DNA of 64,000 nucleotides from Sipunculus nudus (lineage: Eukaryota > Annelida > Sipuncula > Golfingiida > Sipunculidae). The notes below the pieces were generated by a model. The model was not told the DNA's origin. It made no database searches and saw only the letters and a list, made by a program, of their open reading frames with translations. The translations under genes were made by a program, and so were the position numbers. The first letter of the stretch is position 1; each line of letters opens with the position of its first letter. This document shows positions 12,706 to 25,970 of the stretch, piece after piece. The stretch spans positions 30,069,340 to 30,133,339 of the forward strand of contig CM049322.1 in NCBI GenBank assembly GCA_026874595.1, read 5' to 3'.

Positions 12706-13115
12706 CAAATGTAGCCATAATCACTTTATTGAGGTGATTGGAAAGAATAATTCTGTCTAGTCCTTTTAAATTTTATAAGAACTTGGAACTTATTTATGGA
12801 ATAAATATATAGAGAGATGGATAAAAACACACACAAAATGTTTCTTATAACTTTGCTCACAACCTGCAAATAAATAAATACACAAATTATAAACAATTGC
12901 ATCATGCACAAGGAATAAAATCACATATGCTGTTACTAACTGTGACAAAGTGAAACTGAACTGACCAACACAGACAATACCTTTCATCTTCTAACAACAT
13001 GATCCAAACCTTTAACAAACTCAAACTGGTTATAGTCTGTTATATCATTTTATACAGTTGTGAAGAAGATGACAATAAATGACATTTATGGCTATACATA
13101 ATATGACCACCTTAC
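12706..13115. other. Intron sequence, nothing recognised
   Basis: AT-rich sequence immediately downstream (minus-strand sense) of the FN3 exon donor. No further exon or repeat unit was recognised. Confidence 0.5.
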
Positions 13116-13421
13116 CTAATGTGGTGATCTGTACAATGTTGGATGTAGCTGTGGATCCTCCATTATGAGCATTTTGAGCTTCCACCATGAACTCATATGC
13201 TGTTCCAGGTGTTAGTGGTGTAAGTCTGATGTGGTGACTGATGCCAAGACCTTGATCTTTGATTCCTGATCTGAACAACATAAAACTCTGTCCAACTTGT
13301 CTGTAGTGGACACTGAAGCTTTGTGGGTAGCCTCCATCAAAACTTGATCGCCACAATAACTCCACTGAGACAGCGGTTGAAAAACTCCTGGTGACATCTA
13401 TTTCTGGTGGCCCTGGGCCAT
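13116..13421 (-). CDS. Exon encoding one fibronectin type III domain
   Basis: Partial CDS: a single internal exon of 306 bp (102 codons). On the minus strand the acceptor ends TTTCATGAACAG at 13422 and the donor is GTAAGG from 13115. Both splice junctions are phase 1, so the exon is a symmetric domain cassette. The translation shows the FN3 pattern: a proline-rich lead (DGPGPPEIDV), the B-strand tryptophan (VELLWRS), the C-strand tyrosine (FSVHYRQV), and the C-terminal signature LTPLTPGTAYEFMVEAQNA followed by a glycine-serine turn. FN3 domains usually act as extracellular spacers in adhesion receptors, receptor phosphatases and matrix proteins. A minus-strand Ig exon of the same length and phase lies 48 kb upstream at 61576-61881, so one Ig/FN3 gene is likely. 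The exact protein cannot be named. There is no stop or frameshift, so the exon looks functional. Confidence 0.88.
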
Positions 13422-14222
13422 CTGTTCATGAAACAGGAAGCTTTTACTTGGTCAACAATAATATATCAAATTTCTGCCAGTTGTAAAACAAGGGACCTGT
13501 GGGTCAAGGCCCTCAGCTTAAGTTGATTATGAGAATATATTTTATAAAAATTTAACATATTGAAATATGGTAACAATTGATTCATGCTTATCAAATATTT
13601 AATACTAAACAGAGATATGAACAAACAAACCACTTCATTTCCCATTCTGTGAGGCAAAAAATAATGAACAAATCTTTGCATTAGATCCTCATTTATTTAT
13701 TATATCAATTTTTTCAAGTTTTTTAAATTTCATAAATTTGCATTATAACATATATATGAATAAATAATTTGTTTCACAATATTAAATTGCATCATTATTT
13801 ATCCCTTTTTTTGCTCATACACCATTCCATTATGCATATAGATGTATTTTTTTATCACAAAAATTAAAATTTTATAAATTTGCAAAATAATAAATATCTG
13901 AAATTAAACCCGATTCAGAATTCACAATTCTAAATTGCACCATTATTTATCTATAAGTTTGTTATATATTATCCCATTATGATCAATGATGGGTTTAATT
14001 TTATAATAATTCATTAATATTATTTAAAAGGAAATAAATTTCTTTATGCTCTGTCACACCAACATGAACACACCTGAACATGCCTACAGTAATCCCATAT
14101 AAATTAATCAAGACTTGATATATATTTATTCATACTCATCCAGTCACTTGCTCTGTTCCCGTAAGTGTTGAAAGAAGCACACAAGACATGGAATTGTGGG
14201 AAAAAATGGTTGAGGTTTATTA
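13422..14222. other. AT-rich intron with an isolated HLE 5' end
   Basis: Directly upstream (in gene sense) of the FN3 exon acceptor. ACAAGGGACCTGTGGGTCA at 13488, followed by CCTCAGCTTA, is a decayed family 1 5' end. The rest (13550-14160) is very AT-rich with no recognised element and resembles 59100-59500, where another family 1 copy has a similar AT-rich interior. Confidence 0.5.
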
Positions 14223-15108
14223 ACAAGTGACCCTTGGGTCATGATGCTCAGCCAACTGACATGTTGACAGTATGTCCTTGCATACACAACTAATGTAAAT
14301 GCATTAGCTTAAGTTCATCAAGACCCATAAGCACAACAAATCTGATGAATACCAACCGGCCTTTCATGAGGAATCTGGCAATTTGTGTGTATTTTGCATT
14401 ATTTCTAGGGTGTCCATACTAATCCCAAAACTCTGAGAAAAAAATTTTCTGTGACCCAATTTCAGGTTTCTTGGGAGAACTTTTGAGGAACTCTCAGGAT
14501 GTCAAGTTAGAAGATTCTGGGCCCAAAGGTTATGATTTGTGCCTTACTTTGGTATCAAATTTTCAATTATTCTGAGGGGTGCTTATATTTATAAGCCCCA
14601 TAGCTCAGAAAATATGGGTAACAGAGACTTAAATACATGTTTCCAAGGAGATTTTCATAGACCTCCCTGGATTTTAGGTTAGAAGATTCCAGGTCCAATG
14701 TTTATGATTTGTGCCCTGCTTTGGTATCAAATTTTTAATTATGATGGGGGGGGGGGGGGGGTGCTTATAAGCCCAATAGCTCAGAGAATATTAGTAACAG
14801 AGACCTAATTTCAGGTTTCCATGAAGACTTTTCATGTACCTCTCTGGATGTAAAGTGAGAAGATTCTATGTCCAGTTGTTACAATTTGAGCCCTGTTAAC
14901 AGATGACCACAACTTTTAAGGTCTCAAAGATAGATGAAAAAAATAGTAAAAAAATTAAAAAAAAAAACAGGTGGCACCACCAGTCTGCAGAAACTGATGA
15001 AAAACTCCATGATGAATATCCATGCATTATTGGAAAGATGTGTACGAAGGTATCTATAGAACAACAATGGATACACATATGAGAGAATTCCAGTACAAAC
15101 TATTGAAT
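14223..15108 (+). mobile_element. Family 1 HLE, 5' part
   Basis: It starts ACAAGTGACCCTTGGGTCAT then GCTCAGCC. Decayed 340-bp units follow with 'agccccatagctcag', 'taacagagacctaattt' and 'caggtggcaccaccagtctgcag' near 14970. A run of 16 G lies at 14746-14761. No 3' end; it stops where the 280-bp array begins. Confidence 0.6.
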
Positions 15109-16980
15109 AACTAGAATACGGGTAGTCAACAAGCGACTACGTGTATCCGCCTAAATCAGAGTGGAACGGGTGAAGTGAGGCATGGATTAAGTGGCAAGGG
15201 GAAATAGAGTGAAGTGTTGCATATTAGCATGGATGTCTGCAGCCAAATTGTGTATGAAGGTTGCCCCCCCTACCACAAAATCCAGAAAGCCGTCCCAGTT
15301 GTATACATATGCAAAATTTAAGGCAGATAAGTCAAACCACTACATGTAAATGAGTGATTTTAGCCCGTGGCAGACAATCAGATGGACGCTGAGCAAAAAT
15401 GGTTGCAGGTGACGGCACCAGTTTTGGGTATGATAAAGAGCTATGTGAGAACTATACACATGCAAAACTTTGGCCCAATCGGTCAAACGGTTCCTAAGAT
15501 ATGAGCTTGGATGTCTGCTGCATAAACTAGAATGCAGGTGGCTCCACCTGTCATAAAATCAAGAGAGCTGTTGGGGATGTATAAACCTGCAAAATTTTAG
15601 CCAGATATGTCAAACCACTGCCGAGATATGAGTGATTTTATCCCATGGCAGACAAACAGACAAGAGCTGTGCAAAAATGGCTGCAGGTGGCGCCACCAGT
15701 TTTGCGTATGTTATAAAACTCTCCAAGGGCTACATTTGTGCAAAAAAATTTTCCTGATCGGTCAAACGGTTCCCGAGATATGAGCTTGGATGTCTGCAGC
15801 GTAAACATGAATGTAGGTGGCGCCACCTGTCATAAAATCAAAAAAGCTATCCAGGATGTATACGCATGCCGAATTTCAGGTGAATTAGTCAAGTCACTGC
15901 AGAGATATGAGTGATTTTAACCCAAGGCAGACAAACAGATGGACACTGTGCAAACATGGTTGCAGGTGGTGCCACCATTTTTTGTGTATGTTATAAAGCT
16001 CTCCAAGGGATACATTTTTGCAAAAAAATTTTCCTGATCGGACAAACGGTTCCCGAGATATGAGCTTGGATGTCTGCAGCGTAAACGTGAATGTAGGTGG
16101 CGCCACCTGTCACATATTAAGAAAAGCTATCCAGGATGTATATGCATGCCAAATTTCAGGTGAATTAGTCATGTCACTGCAGAGATATGAGTGATTTTAA
16201 CCCAAGGCAGACGAACAGATGGACACTGTGCAAACATGGTTGCAGGTGGTGCCACCATTTTTTGTGTATGTTATAAAGCTCTCCAAGGGATACATTTTTG
16301 CAAAAAAATTTTCCTGATCGGTCAAACGGTTCCCGAGATAATAGCTTGGATGTCTGCAGCGTAAACGTGAATGTAGGTGGCGCCACCTGTCACATATTAA
16401 GAAAAGCTATCCAGGATGTATATGCATGCCAAATTTCAGGTGAATTAGTCAAGTCACTGCAGAGATATGAGTGATTTTAACCCAAGGCAGACGAACAGAT
16501 GGACACTGTGCAAACATGGTTGCAGGTGGCGCCACCATTTTTTGTGTATGTTATAAAGCTCTCCAAGGGCTACATTTGTGCAAAAAAATTGTCCTGATCA
16601 GTCAAACAGTTCCCGAGATATGAGCTTGGATGTCTGCAGCGTAAACGTGAATGTAGGTGGCACCACCTGTCACAAAATCAGAAAAGCTATCCAGGATGTA
16701 TACGCATGCCAAATTTCAGGTGAATTAGTCAAGTCACTGCAGAGATATGAGTGATTTTAACCCAAGGCAGACGAACAGATGGACACTGTGCAATCATGGT
16801 TGCAGGTGGCGCCACCATTTTTTGTGTATGTTATAAAGCTCTCCAAGGGCTACATTTGTGCAAAAAAATTTTCCTGATCCGTCAAACGGTTCCCGAGATA
16901 TGTGGGTTTATGTGTGGAAACAGACGCACAAACGGACGCAGAGCGCAGAGGAAGGTCAGAGGTCAAAACAAAATCGGGGC
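15109..16980 (+). repeat. 280-bp unit array (family 2), forward copy
   Basis: It opens with 'actagaatacgggtagtcaa' and a hairpin (GTAGTC, loop, GACTAC) at about 15121-15140. Then at least six units of 279-280 bp follow (palindrome at 15685, 15964, 16244, 16524, 16804). Late units are nearly identical to one another, pointing to recent homogenisation. Each unit has two palindrome sites, AGGTGGCGCCACC and its T/A variants. It ends with 'ggaaggtcagaggtcaaaac'. An inverted counterpart lies at 20103-21260. Confidence 0.75.
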
Positions 16981-19900
16981 GCAGCAGTTCACATGTGACC
17001 CGAACATAATCCTGGGTTTCGTAAAATTCCGCCCAGTGGTTACTGATGTATTAAATTTTGCATTATTCTGGGGGGTAGTTCAGAACCCCATAGCTTGGAG
17101 AATATAGGTCACAGTGACCTAATATCAGGTTTACAAGGAGAATTTCCATAGACCTCCCAGGATTTCAAGTAAGAAGATTCCCGGTCTATCGGTTACGATT
17201 TGTGCCCTGTTAACAGACAGATGCCTGGATGGCCGGACGGACGACAGACAAAAGGTGATCCCTACAGCTCAGATGACTTTCAGTCAGCTGAGCTAAAAAT
17301 TGAAAAAATACAGGTGGCGCCACCAGAATGCAGAAACTGATGAAACATTTCATGATCAATATCCATGCAAAGAATCATGGTGATCAATATAATAATTGTT
17401 CAGATACTTGAGCTTTTGTATTAAATTTTCCATTATTCTGGGGGGTACTTAGTAGCCCCATAGCTCAGAGGTTATGGGTAACAGAGACCTAATTTCAAGT
17501 TTTTAAGGAAACTTTTCATGGGCCTCTCAGCATGTCAAGAGAGAAGATTCTAGGTCCAGTTGTTACGATTTGTGCCATGTTAACAGATGACCGCATCTTA
17601 TGAGGTCTCAAAAATAGAGAAAAAAATTCCTTAAAAATAAAAAAAATACAGGTGGCGCCACCATACTGCAGAAACTGATGACACATTCCATGATCAATAT
17701 CCATGCAAAGAATCATGGTGATCACTGCAATAGTTGTTTAGATACTTGAGCTTTTGTATCAAATTGTCCATTATTCTGAGGGATACTTCAGATGACTTAC
17801 AGTCAGCTGAGCTAAAAACACTTAATGGTCAATATCCATGCAAAGAATCATATTGATCTCCGTATTAGTTGTTCAGATACTTCAGCTTTTGTATCAAATT
17901 GTCCATTATTCTGAGGGATACTTCAGAGTCCTATAGCTTGAAGGATATGGGTAACAGAGACCTAACTTCAAGGCACTCTTCATGGGCCTCCTTGCATGAC
18001 AAAAATGAAGTTTCTAGGTCCAGTTGTTGCAATTTGTACCCTCTTGATAGATAACATAGGTGGCGCCACCAGTCTGCAGGAACTGATGGAACATCTCATA
18101 ATCAATATGTATGCCAAAAATCATGACCATCAGTGATGTAGTTATTGAGATATTGAAGTTTTTGTATGAAATTTTTGACTACTCTGGGAGGGGGTTCTTT
18201 GGGGCCCCATAGCTCGAAGGATATGGGTAACAGAGACCTAATTTCTGGTTTCCATGGAGACTTTTCATAGGTCTTCTAGTGTGTTGAGAATGAAGATTCT
18301 AGGTCCAGTCGTTACTATTTGTGCCATGCTAACAGATGACAGCATCCTTAAAGGTCTCAAAAATAGAGGAAAAAATCGTAAAAAAATCGAACGATACAGG
18401 TGGCAACACCAGTCTGCAGGAACAGATGACACATCTCATGATCAATAGTTATGCCACAAATCATGAATATCATTCAAGTAGTTAATGAGATATTGAAGTT
18501 TTTGTATGAAATTTTTTACTTTTCTTGGGGGTACTTTAGGGCTCCATAGCTCGAAGAATATGGGTAACAGAGACCTAATTTTGGTTTCCATGGAGACTTT
18601 TCATAGGTCTCTCAGTGTGTCAGTATGAAGATTCTAGGTCCAGTCGTTATGATTTGTGCCACGTTAACAGATGACAGCATCCTTAAAGGTCTCAAAAATA
18701 GAGGAAAAAATTGTAAAAAATCAAACAATACAGGTGGCGCCACAAGTCTGCAGGAACTAATGGAACATTTCATAATCAATATGTATGCCAAAAATCATGA
18801 CCATCAGTGATGTAGTTATTGAGATATTGAAGTTTTTGTATGAGTTTTTTTATTACTTGGGGGGGGGGGGGTACTTTGGGGCCCCATAGCTCGAAGGATA
18901 TGGTTAACACTCTGAGACCTAATTTCTGGTTTCCAAGGATATTTTTCATGGACCTCTCAGTGTGTCAAGAATGAAGATTCTAGGTCCAGTCGTTACTATT
19001 TGTGCCTTGCTAACAGATGAGAGCATCCTTAAAGGTTTCAAAAATAGAGGAAAAAATCGTAAAAAATCGAACAATAAAGGTGGCACAACCAGTCTGCAGG
19101 AAGTGATGACACATCTCATGATCAATAGTTATGCCAAAAATCATGACCATAAGTCAAGTTATTGAGATATTGAAGTTTTTGTATGAAATTTTTTACTTTT
19201 CTTGGGGGTACTTTGGGGCTCCATAGCTCGATGAATATAGGTAACAGAGACCTAATTTCTGGTTTCCATGGAGACTTTTCATAGGTCTCTCAGTGTGTCA
19301 AGAATGAAGATTCTAGGTCCAGTCTTTACGATTTGTGCCTTGTTAACAGATGTTTACATTTTGAAAGGTCTCAAAAATAGAGAAAAAATTTCGTAAAAAT
19401 TGAACGATACAGGTGGCGCCACCAGTCTGCAGGAACAGATGACACATCTCATGATCAATATGTATGACAAAAATCATGACCATCAGTCAAGTATTTAATG
19501 AGATATTGAAGTTTTTGTTTGAAATTTTTTACTTTTCTGGGGGGTAGTTTGGGGCCCCATAGCTGTAAGGATATGGGTAACAGAGACCTAATTTCTGGTT
19601 TCCATGGAGGCTTTTCATAGGTCTCTCAGTGTGTCGAGAATGAAGATTCTAAGTGCAGTCATTACGATTTGTGCCTTGTTAACAGATGTTCACATTTTTA
19701 AAGGTCTCAAAAATAGAGAAAAAAATTCGTAAAAAATGGAGAAATACAGGTTGCGCCACCAGTCTTCAGGAACTGATGGAACCTCTCATGATCAATATGT
19801 ATGCCAAAAATCATGACCATCAGTCAAGTAGTTAATGAGATATTGAAGTTTTTGTATGAAATTTTGGACTTTTCTGGGGGGTACTTTGGGGCCCCATAGC

Positions 19901-20102
19901 TCGAAGGATATGGGTAACAGAGACCTAATTTCTGGTTTCCATGGAGATTTTTCATGGACCTCCCAGGATGTCAAGTAAGAAGATTCCAGTTCTAGCGGTT
20001 ATGATTTGTGCCTGGTTAACAGACAGACGCCCGGACGGCCGGTCGGACGACGGACAAAAGGTGATCCCTATAGCTCAGATGACTTACAGTCAGCTGAGCT
20101 AA
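16981..20102 (+). mobile_element. Family 1 HLE array with three 3' ends
   Basis: About nine 340-bp units like those of 6154-11979, without a complete 5' end. 3' hairpins ending CTGAGCTAA finish at 17296, 17815 (truncated, lacking the GACGGAC stretch) and 20102. Palindrome copies occur near 17313, 17650, 18059, 18731 and 19414. A G-run near 18861 is homologous to the short G-tracts of other units. It is flanked on both sides by 280-bp arrays in opposite orientation. Confidence 0.7.
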
Positions 20103-21260
20103 AAATGGTGGCGCCACCTGCAACCATTATTGCACAGTGTCCATCTGTTCGTCTGCCTTGGGTTAAAATCACTCATATCTCTGCAGTGACATGACTAATT
20201 CACCTGAAATTTGGCATGCGTATACATCCTGGATAGCTTTTCTGATTTTATGACAGGTGGCGCCACCTACATTCACGTTTACGCTGCAGACATCCAAGCT
20301 CATATCTCGGGAACCATTTATCCGATCAGGAAAATTTTTTGGCACAAATGTAGCCCTTGGAGAGCTTTATAACATACACAAAAAATGGTGGTGCCACCTG
20401 CAACCATGTTTGCACAATGTTCATCTGTTCGTCTGCCTTGGGTTAAAATCACTCATATCTCTGCAGTGGTTTGACTAATTCACCTGAAATTCGGCATGCT
20501 TATACATCCTGGATAGCTTTTCTGATTTTATGTCGGGTGGCGCCACCTACATCAAGTTTACGCTGCAGACATCCAAGCTCATATCTCGGGAACCGTTTGA
20601 CCGATTGGGCCAAAATTTTGCATGTGTATAAATCTCACATAGCTCTTCATCATACGCAAAACTGGTGGCGCCACCTGCAGCCATTTTTGCACAACTCCCG
20701 TCTGTTTGTCTGCCATGGGATAAAATCACTGATATCTCCGCAGTGGTTTGACATATCTGCCTAAAATTTTGCAAGTTTATACATCCCCGACAGCTCTCTT
20801 GTTTTTATGACAGGTGGCACCACCTGCATTCTAGTTTATGCAGCAGATGTCCAAGCTTATATCTTGGGAACCGTTTGACTGATTGGGCCAAAGTTTTGCA
20901 TGTGTATAGTTCTCGCATAGCTCTTTATCGTACTCTAAACTGGTGGCACCACCTGCAACCCTTTTTTGCACAGCGTCCATCTGTTTGTCTGCCAAGGGCA
21001 AAAATCACTTATATACATGTAGTGGTTTGACTTATCTGCCTTAAATTTTGCATATGTATACAACTGGGACGGCTTTCTGGATTTTGTGGTAGGTGGCGCA
21101 ACCTACATACACAATTTGGCTGCACACATCCATGCTAATATGCAACACTTCAGTCTATTTCCCCTTGCCACTCAATCCATGCCTCACTTCGACCGTTCCA
21201 CTCTGATTTAGGCGGATAAAAGTAGTCGCTTGTCGACTACCCGTATTCTAGTTTAAACAT
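20103..21260 (-). repeat. 280-bp unit array (family 2), inverted copy
   Basis: Reverse complement of the array at 15109-16980. It starts directly after the family 1 CTAA end at 20102 and closes with the inverted hairpin module (GTAGTCG, loop, CGACTAC read on the minus strand) and 'cccgtattctagttt' at about 21240. Roughly four units. Together with the forward array it forms a 6.1 kb inverted repeat around 3.1 kb of family 1 DNA. Confidence 0.75.
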
Positions 21261-21609
21261 GTTTTGTACATGCAAAGTGAAGACAACCCAGCTGTTTTGT
21301 TTTTAATATTCCTAAGGTTTTTAACTAAGACAGAGGTTACAGAAAGGTTTTTAGCGCACGAAAAAGGTTTAATATCTAAACATACATTGAAATGGGGTAA
21401 ATTAAGAGATACTTGTGATCTAGATTGTTGAATCTTGGATATCTGAATTTGTGGTCAGTATGGCCATCAAATGTTTGTCTTGTGGAGTCCTGTACAATAA
21501 TGTAAATTGTCTGTATTTCATGTCATTTGTTGTGTTAAAAATAAATTTAATCGCCGATGATGAATTCAGAAGGTTGAGTTAATTCAACAATCTGAGGCGA
21601 AAAAAAAAG
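21261..21609. other. Unassigned sequence
   Basis: About 350 bases with no element end, exon or repeat unit recognised. Confidence 0.5.
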
Positions 21610-22356
21610 AAGAAAATATCCATGCAAAGAATCATGGTGATCAATGCATTAGTTGTTCAGTTATTTGAGCTTTTGTATCAAATTTTTCATTATTCTGTCG
21701 GGGTACTTCACAGCCCCATAGCTTGAAGAATTTGGGTAACAGAGACCTAATTCTAGGTTTTTCAAGGAGACTTTTCATGGACTTAACCCGATGTAAAGTG
21801 AGAAGATTCCAGGTCTAGCGTTTACGATTTTTGCCCTGTTAACAGATGACCACATCCTTTAAGGTCTCAAAGTAGAGAAAAAACAAGGGACCCATGGGTA
21901 ATGGTGCTCAGCTGAATGTGACAGATATAATTGTATCACCATTGTTGTATATAGGTATGTAAGATTTCATTTTGACAGATGTAATTTTTTGTATTAATTA
22001 TGTAGTTGAGCGGATTAGTAATATAGAAGTATCAGTATTAAAAATATGTACAAGAATATGTGTCTAAAATATTGCACTGGGAATGACCAGATGTTGTAAA
22101 TTACAGAGGAAGAAAGTGGAGATTTGCAAGTATAAAAATACACATTTAATACATTAAAATAATTATGGAAAAGTAGAAAACTGATATGTTTTGGGAAGCA
22201 GTTGTTGCTGAATGGGAGAGGAAACAGAATGTCTCAAAGGTATCTATAGAGAACAAATGGGTCATTCCAGGCTAAGTGCCACAAAAGTGTTACAGGCAAC
22301 CAAAAAATATATTTTATAATTCTTTTAAAAAAAGTGTTGAACTTTTCCAACTGGTG
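21610..22356 (+). repeat. Single family 1 unit followed by a family 1 5' end
   Basis: 21610-21880 is one partial 340-bp unit ('aagaatcatggtgatcaatg', 'taacagagacctaatt', 'ctgttaacagatgacc'). At 21883 a 5' end ACAAGGGACCCATGGGTAAT then GCTCAGCTGAA follows directly. The remaining sequence up to 22356 holds nothing recognised before the LTR element. Confidence 0.55.
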
Positions 22357-22360
22357 ATAT

Positions 22361-23081
22361 TGATACAAAGGTGGGGTAGGGGAGATGTCCCCACCTGTAT
22401 CACACACAGTTGCTGATGTTATGGCTGACAATGTTCCAAGACCAGTTTGATGATAGAAGTCTTTATTCAATAGAAAGCGCTCTGGGACAACCTCTCTCTC
22501 TGAGAGAGCCACCCAGCCTCCCTGAATCTCTCTGACTTTCTCTCTTTGAGCGCGCACTACAGCTAGTTTTGTTACAGAGCTTTCACGTGACATATGAGAC
22601 ATACATATCCATATTTCTGCATTTCGTCATGAAAGTTAAACCTTATTGGATGACTCAAAGAAGGTCACAATTACATCAGAGTTGTAAGTTGACTTTATAA
22701 GTTTTACAAGAATCTATTGGGTAAAAGTAATCTGGAAAATCCCAAGTCTGACCTGACATGCATCCAGTTCTAGACTGACCTACAAGTCCTATTTACAGAC
22801 TCGTATAAACATAATCTGACTGCCTCATCATAGAAACCAATTTAGAGCTAATTTTTGAGAGTACATTTAGGCTCTACAAACATATTGAATTACCATTAGA
22901 TACTTGATCGTCTGATGAACATTAATAATTCTTTGGCTCTGTCTGAATATTAGAACAGACTGAAACTGTAATTGATCTTTATTTGTGTCTTGAGTAATTT
23001 TAGATTTTAGATGACGAAATATTGAAATATTCCTTTTAATATATGTCAAGTCACATATACACCCTTTCTTACTCCATAACA
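22361..23081 (-). repeat. 3' LTR of the element
   Basis: 721 bp, ends TGATACAA and CATAACA on the plus strand. It carries AATAAA on the minus strand at about 22465, a plausible polyadenylation signal. Upstream flank ATAT is the target duplication. Confidence 0.75.
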
Positions 23082-25950
23082 TATCCCTCTGGTATTCAGA
23101 ATGAGGCTCCGGCCTCATTGGCTAAGTCGGAGAAAAATAAGTTATTTCAAGAAGGATAACTGGAATACAGGTGACAGAAATACATTTGTGTAAAGATCAA
23201 GATATACTGCATAACTTTGCATTAACAGCAAGATCAGGTACCATTATAGTGAATAGAACTATATATTGAGCTAGCACTAGTGAAAATGTGATGGATATAT
23301 GTCTGAAGAGAGTAAAATATTACATCACTGATGTGTGTTGTGATGGAATTACACAGATCAATATAATGTGGAATACATGAACATGTCACATTTCCTAGAT
23401 GTAACAGTGTAAGGAATAAGGTAGTGCATGTTTTAAATTATGTAGCATTACGACAACAATGCCTAAGCTGTCCTAAATAAGCTGAGAAACTACATATATA
23501 AGTCTATAGCTATACATATATTCTAAAGACATATTTTTTTTGTGAATTGACAATCCTAAACATTATCTAGAAGATAAATGCTGATTTGTAATAAAATCAG
23601 GAACAACATCGCGACTATGATGACATTATTTGACATCCTGTTATAAGCATTAAAACTTCAGATGTAAGTATGACACATCTAAGTAGAATCAATAAATATC
23701 TTAAGGGAATTGAGTATAACATCATACACAGATTATACAAGTACAATGCCTACAGTATAAGCAATGGAATAAGTCAAAGTATGTGAACAATTCTAGCATA
23801 CAGTAAGTGATGTTACATAAAGATGTTCTGTCAAACAGCAACATGCATTGCCAATTATAACGAGTGAATTAGCAATGCCTGTAGCTAAACATATAATTCC
23901 TATGGGAAAAGTGATCATGAATTCCTAATCTGACAAAGTTTATACTCTTGAGCCTAAGAGCTTAACATATACATAGGTACATGATAATCTGCTCTGTGTG
24001 CTGATCAGTACCAATGATTCAAAATACATCTTGGCTTTCATACTTGCCATTGGGACAAGTTGACTGTGAATAATGGAAGGTTGATTTGCTAATCCTTTAG
24101 CATAACACAACTGGTGTACGTACCAATACCAGCGGATAAGTACATGACAGAATGATGCCATTCCTAACAATAGAGGAATGTGTACACATACATACCCATC
24201 TATTACCCAATTTTTGTGCATGATCAAGGCGAAAGATGTGTGAAAACATGATGATAAATTAAAATAAATCCCTGACAGTTGCATGTTTTGATCTAGTCCT
24301 AGGATTAAGATGGTAACTTTATTGCTATAGCTATTTATGTGTAAGATCAAACATACATCTGTAGAGGGATGATATAAATTAAAAGAATAATGATAATGAT
24401 CGAAATCCTTGTCACTCCACATTTTGGTTTATGGGTTAACAGTATCATAAATGCAGTGACCAGAATGCATTTGCTCATGAAACATGTCTGTCATAGTATG
24501 CATGAATGTGAAATTCCTGTGAGAAGAATTCCTGTGGCAACCTACATATCTTGCCTGGCATGTCCAGCTATTAATGAGGTTAACCATATCAAACCCGTAT
24601 TTAGGGCAATAATGTGACCACAGGTCAGTGAATTATTGATTTTTGGAGTCATCACACTCCCCAGTTTGTCCAATTCCCTATATATTGGGGGGCTTCCCAT
24701 GAGAACCCGTGTTTTAGGACCAAACTGTGAAAATTGAAAATAAGCATCGCAGTAAGCTTTGGTTACACAATGTACTACCATTCCATTAAATTTATAGCCA
24801 AGAGAGCATTATGATACCTGTTGATTTGGTATGGAACAACAATGAGAAAATCTCAATATAAATGAAAGATAACATGCTGTTGGTGTTGCATGTTCCCTAC
24901 TCTAGGAATTATTGAATTTAAATCAATACAGTCATTTTGGTGACATTACATGTAAACATCTGAGATAGACATAACTTGATCAAATCTAATATTGACAGTT
25001 CTACACCTTTTGCTGTGGTCTTGTAAACTTATTCCTAACCATATCAATAAGATAGACACACTATAAATTATATCATTTTACAACTGTGACACACCAATAA
25101 AAGAAAGTTATAGTGTACTACATACATTTTTTTTTGTATTACAACATAAACATGCAAAATATTCTGAAATATGCCACAAATTTACATTAGGCATGTAAAA
25201 TTCAGAGTCTCTTGTTTTGTTTTTCATTACCTCAGGAAATCTTGTCTTCTCCGGGTCTTCTGTGGTCTTCTCTGCTGACTTGGGTGGATTCTTATTCTAC
25301 CTGAAGTCATGGTATGGGAGGTGGTGCAGAAGATAGCGACATAACAGCGAGTCTGCTTCTAGTAGTTACAGGAACATAGCGAGGAACTTGTTGTCACACA
25401 AAACACAGTGCACGTGGTATGGCCAGTATTATTGTTGACATAGGCCTGAAGCTGGCTTGTCCCGATATTGATTTTTTTGGTGGCTGGTCAGGAACAATGA
25501 TGATCTCAGGTTGAGATATCACAGCACTTTTTGTAGCAAAAAAATGTCATTTTAGCAATTTTAAATCACTGTTAAAGCAATATGCTGATTTACAGTGTCC
25601 TTTTGGTTTAAAGATACAGAGAAGTCTTTGATCCTCTCAAGCAGAGCACTGAGAAACTGCAGCCAAGTTAAAGTTTGAAGAGAGAGTTCTTAGCAAAAGT
25701 GTGATACCTTCAGCAGCAGAGTGGACATTCTTGATGTTAGGCTGTGATGCTGCAGACATCTAGGTTGAAGTTCCAGTACAATTGTGAGATATGGGAGACC
25801 AGTCAATGGCACCTGTGGCTGTGAGGGGGGATCTTCATTCTTCACTCGAGCTGGCAGCATTGTCGGTTTTTCTGGTGCTGCTGTGCTGGAAGTCAATCCC
25901 GGTTTATCCACCAAAATGATACAGGACCCGGTCTCCACCAAAATGATACG

Positions 25951-25967
25951 GGACCTGGTCTCCACCA
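25951..25967 (-). other. Primer-binding site, triplicated junction
   Basis: On the minus strand TGGTGGAGACCAGG begins 3 bases after the LTR end, complementary to a tRNA 3' end terminating in GGTCTCCACCA. The PBS plus a TGATAC-like LTR end is repeated about three times at 24-25 bp spacing between 25905 and 25970. The tRNA species was not identified. Confidence 0.55.
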
Positions 25968-25970
25968 TAA

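Noticed and set aside
22234-22602. 122-residue minus-strand frame
   Set aside because: It crosses the outer edge of the LTR at 22361, so it joins flank and element sequence.
23940-24422. 160-residue frame inside the LTR element
   Set aside because: No start context, no known domain, and no relation to gag, protease, reverse transcriptase or integrase; composition fits chance in AT-rich DNA.
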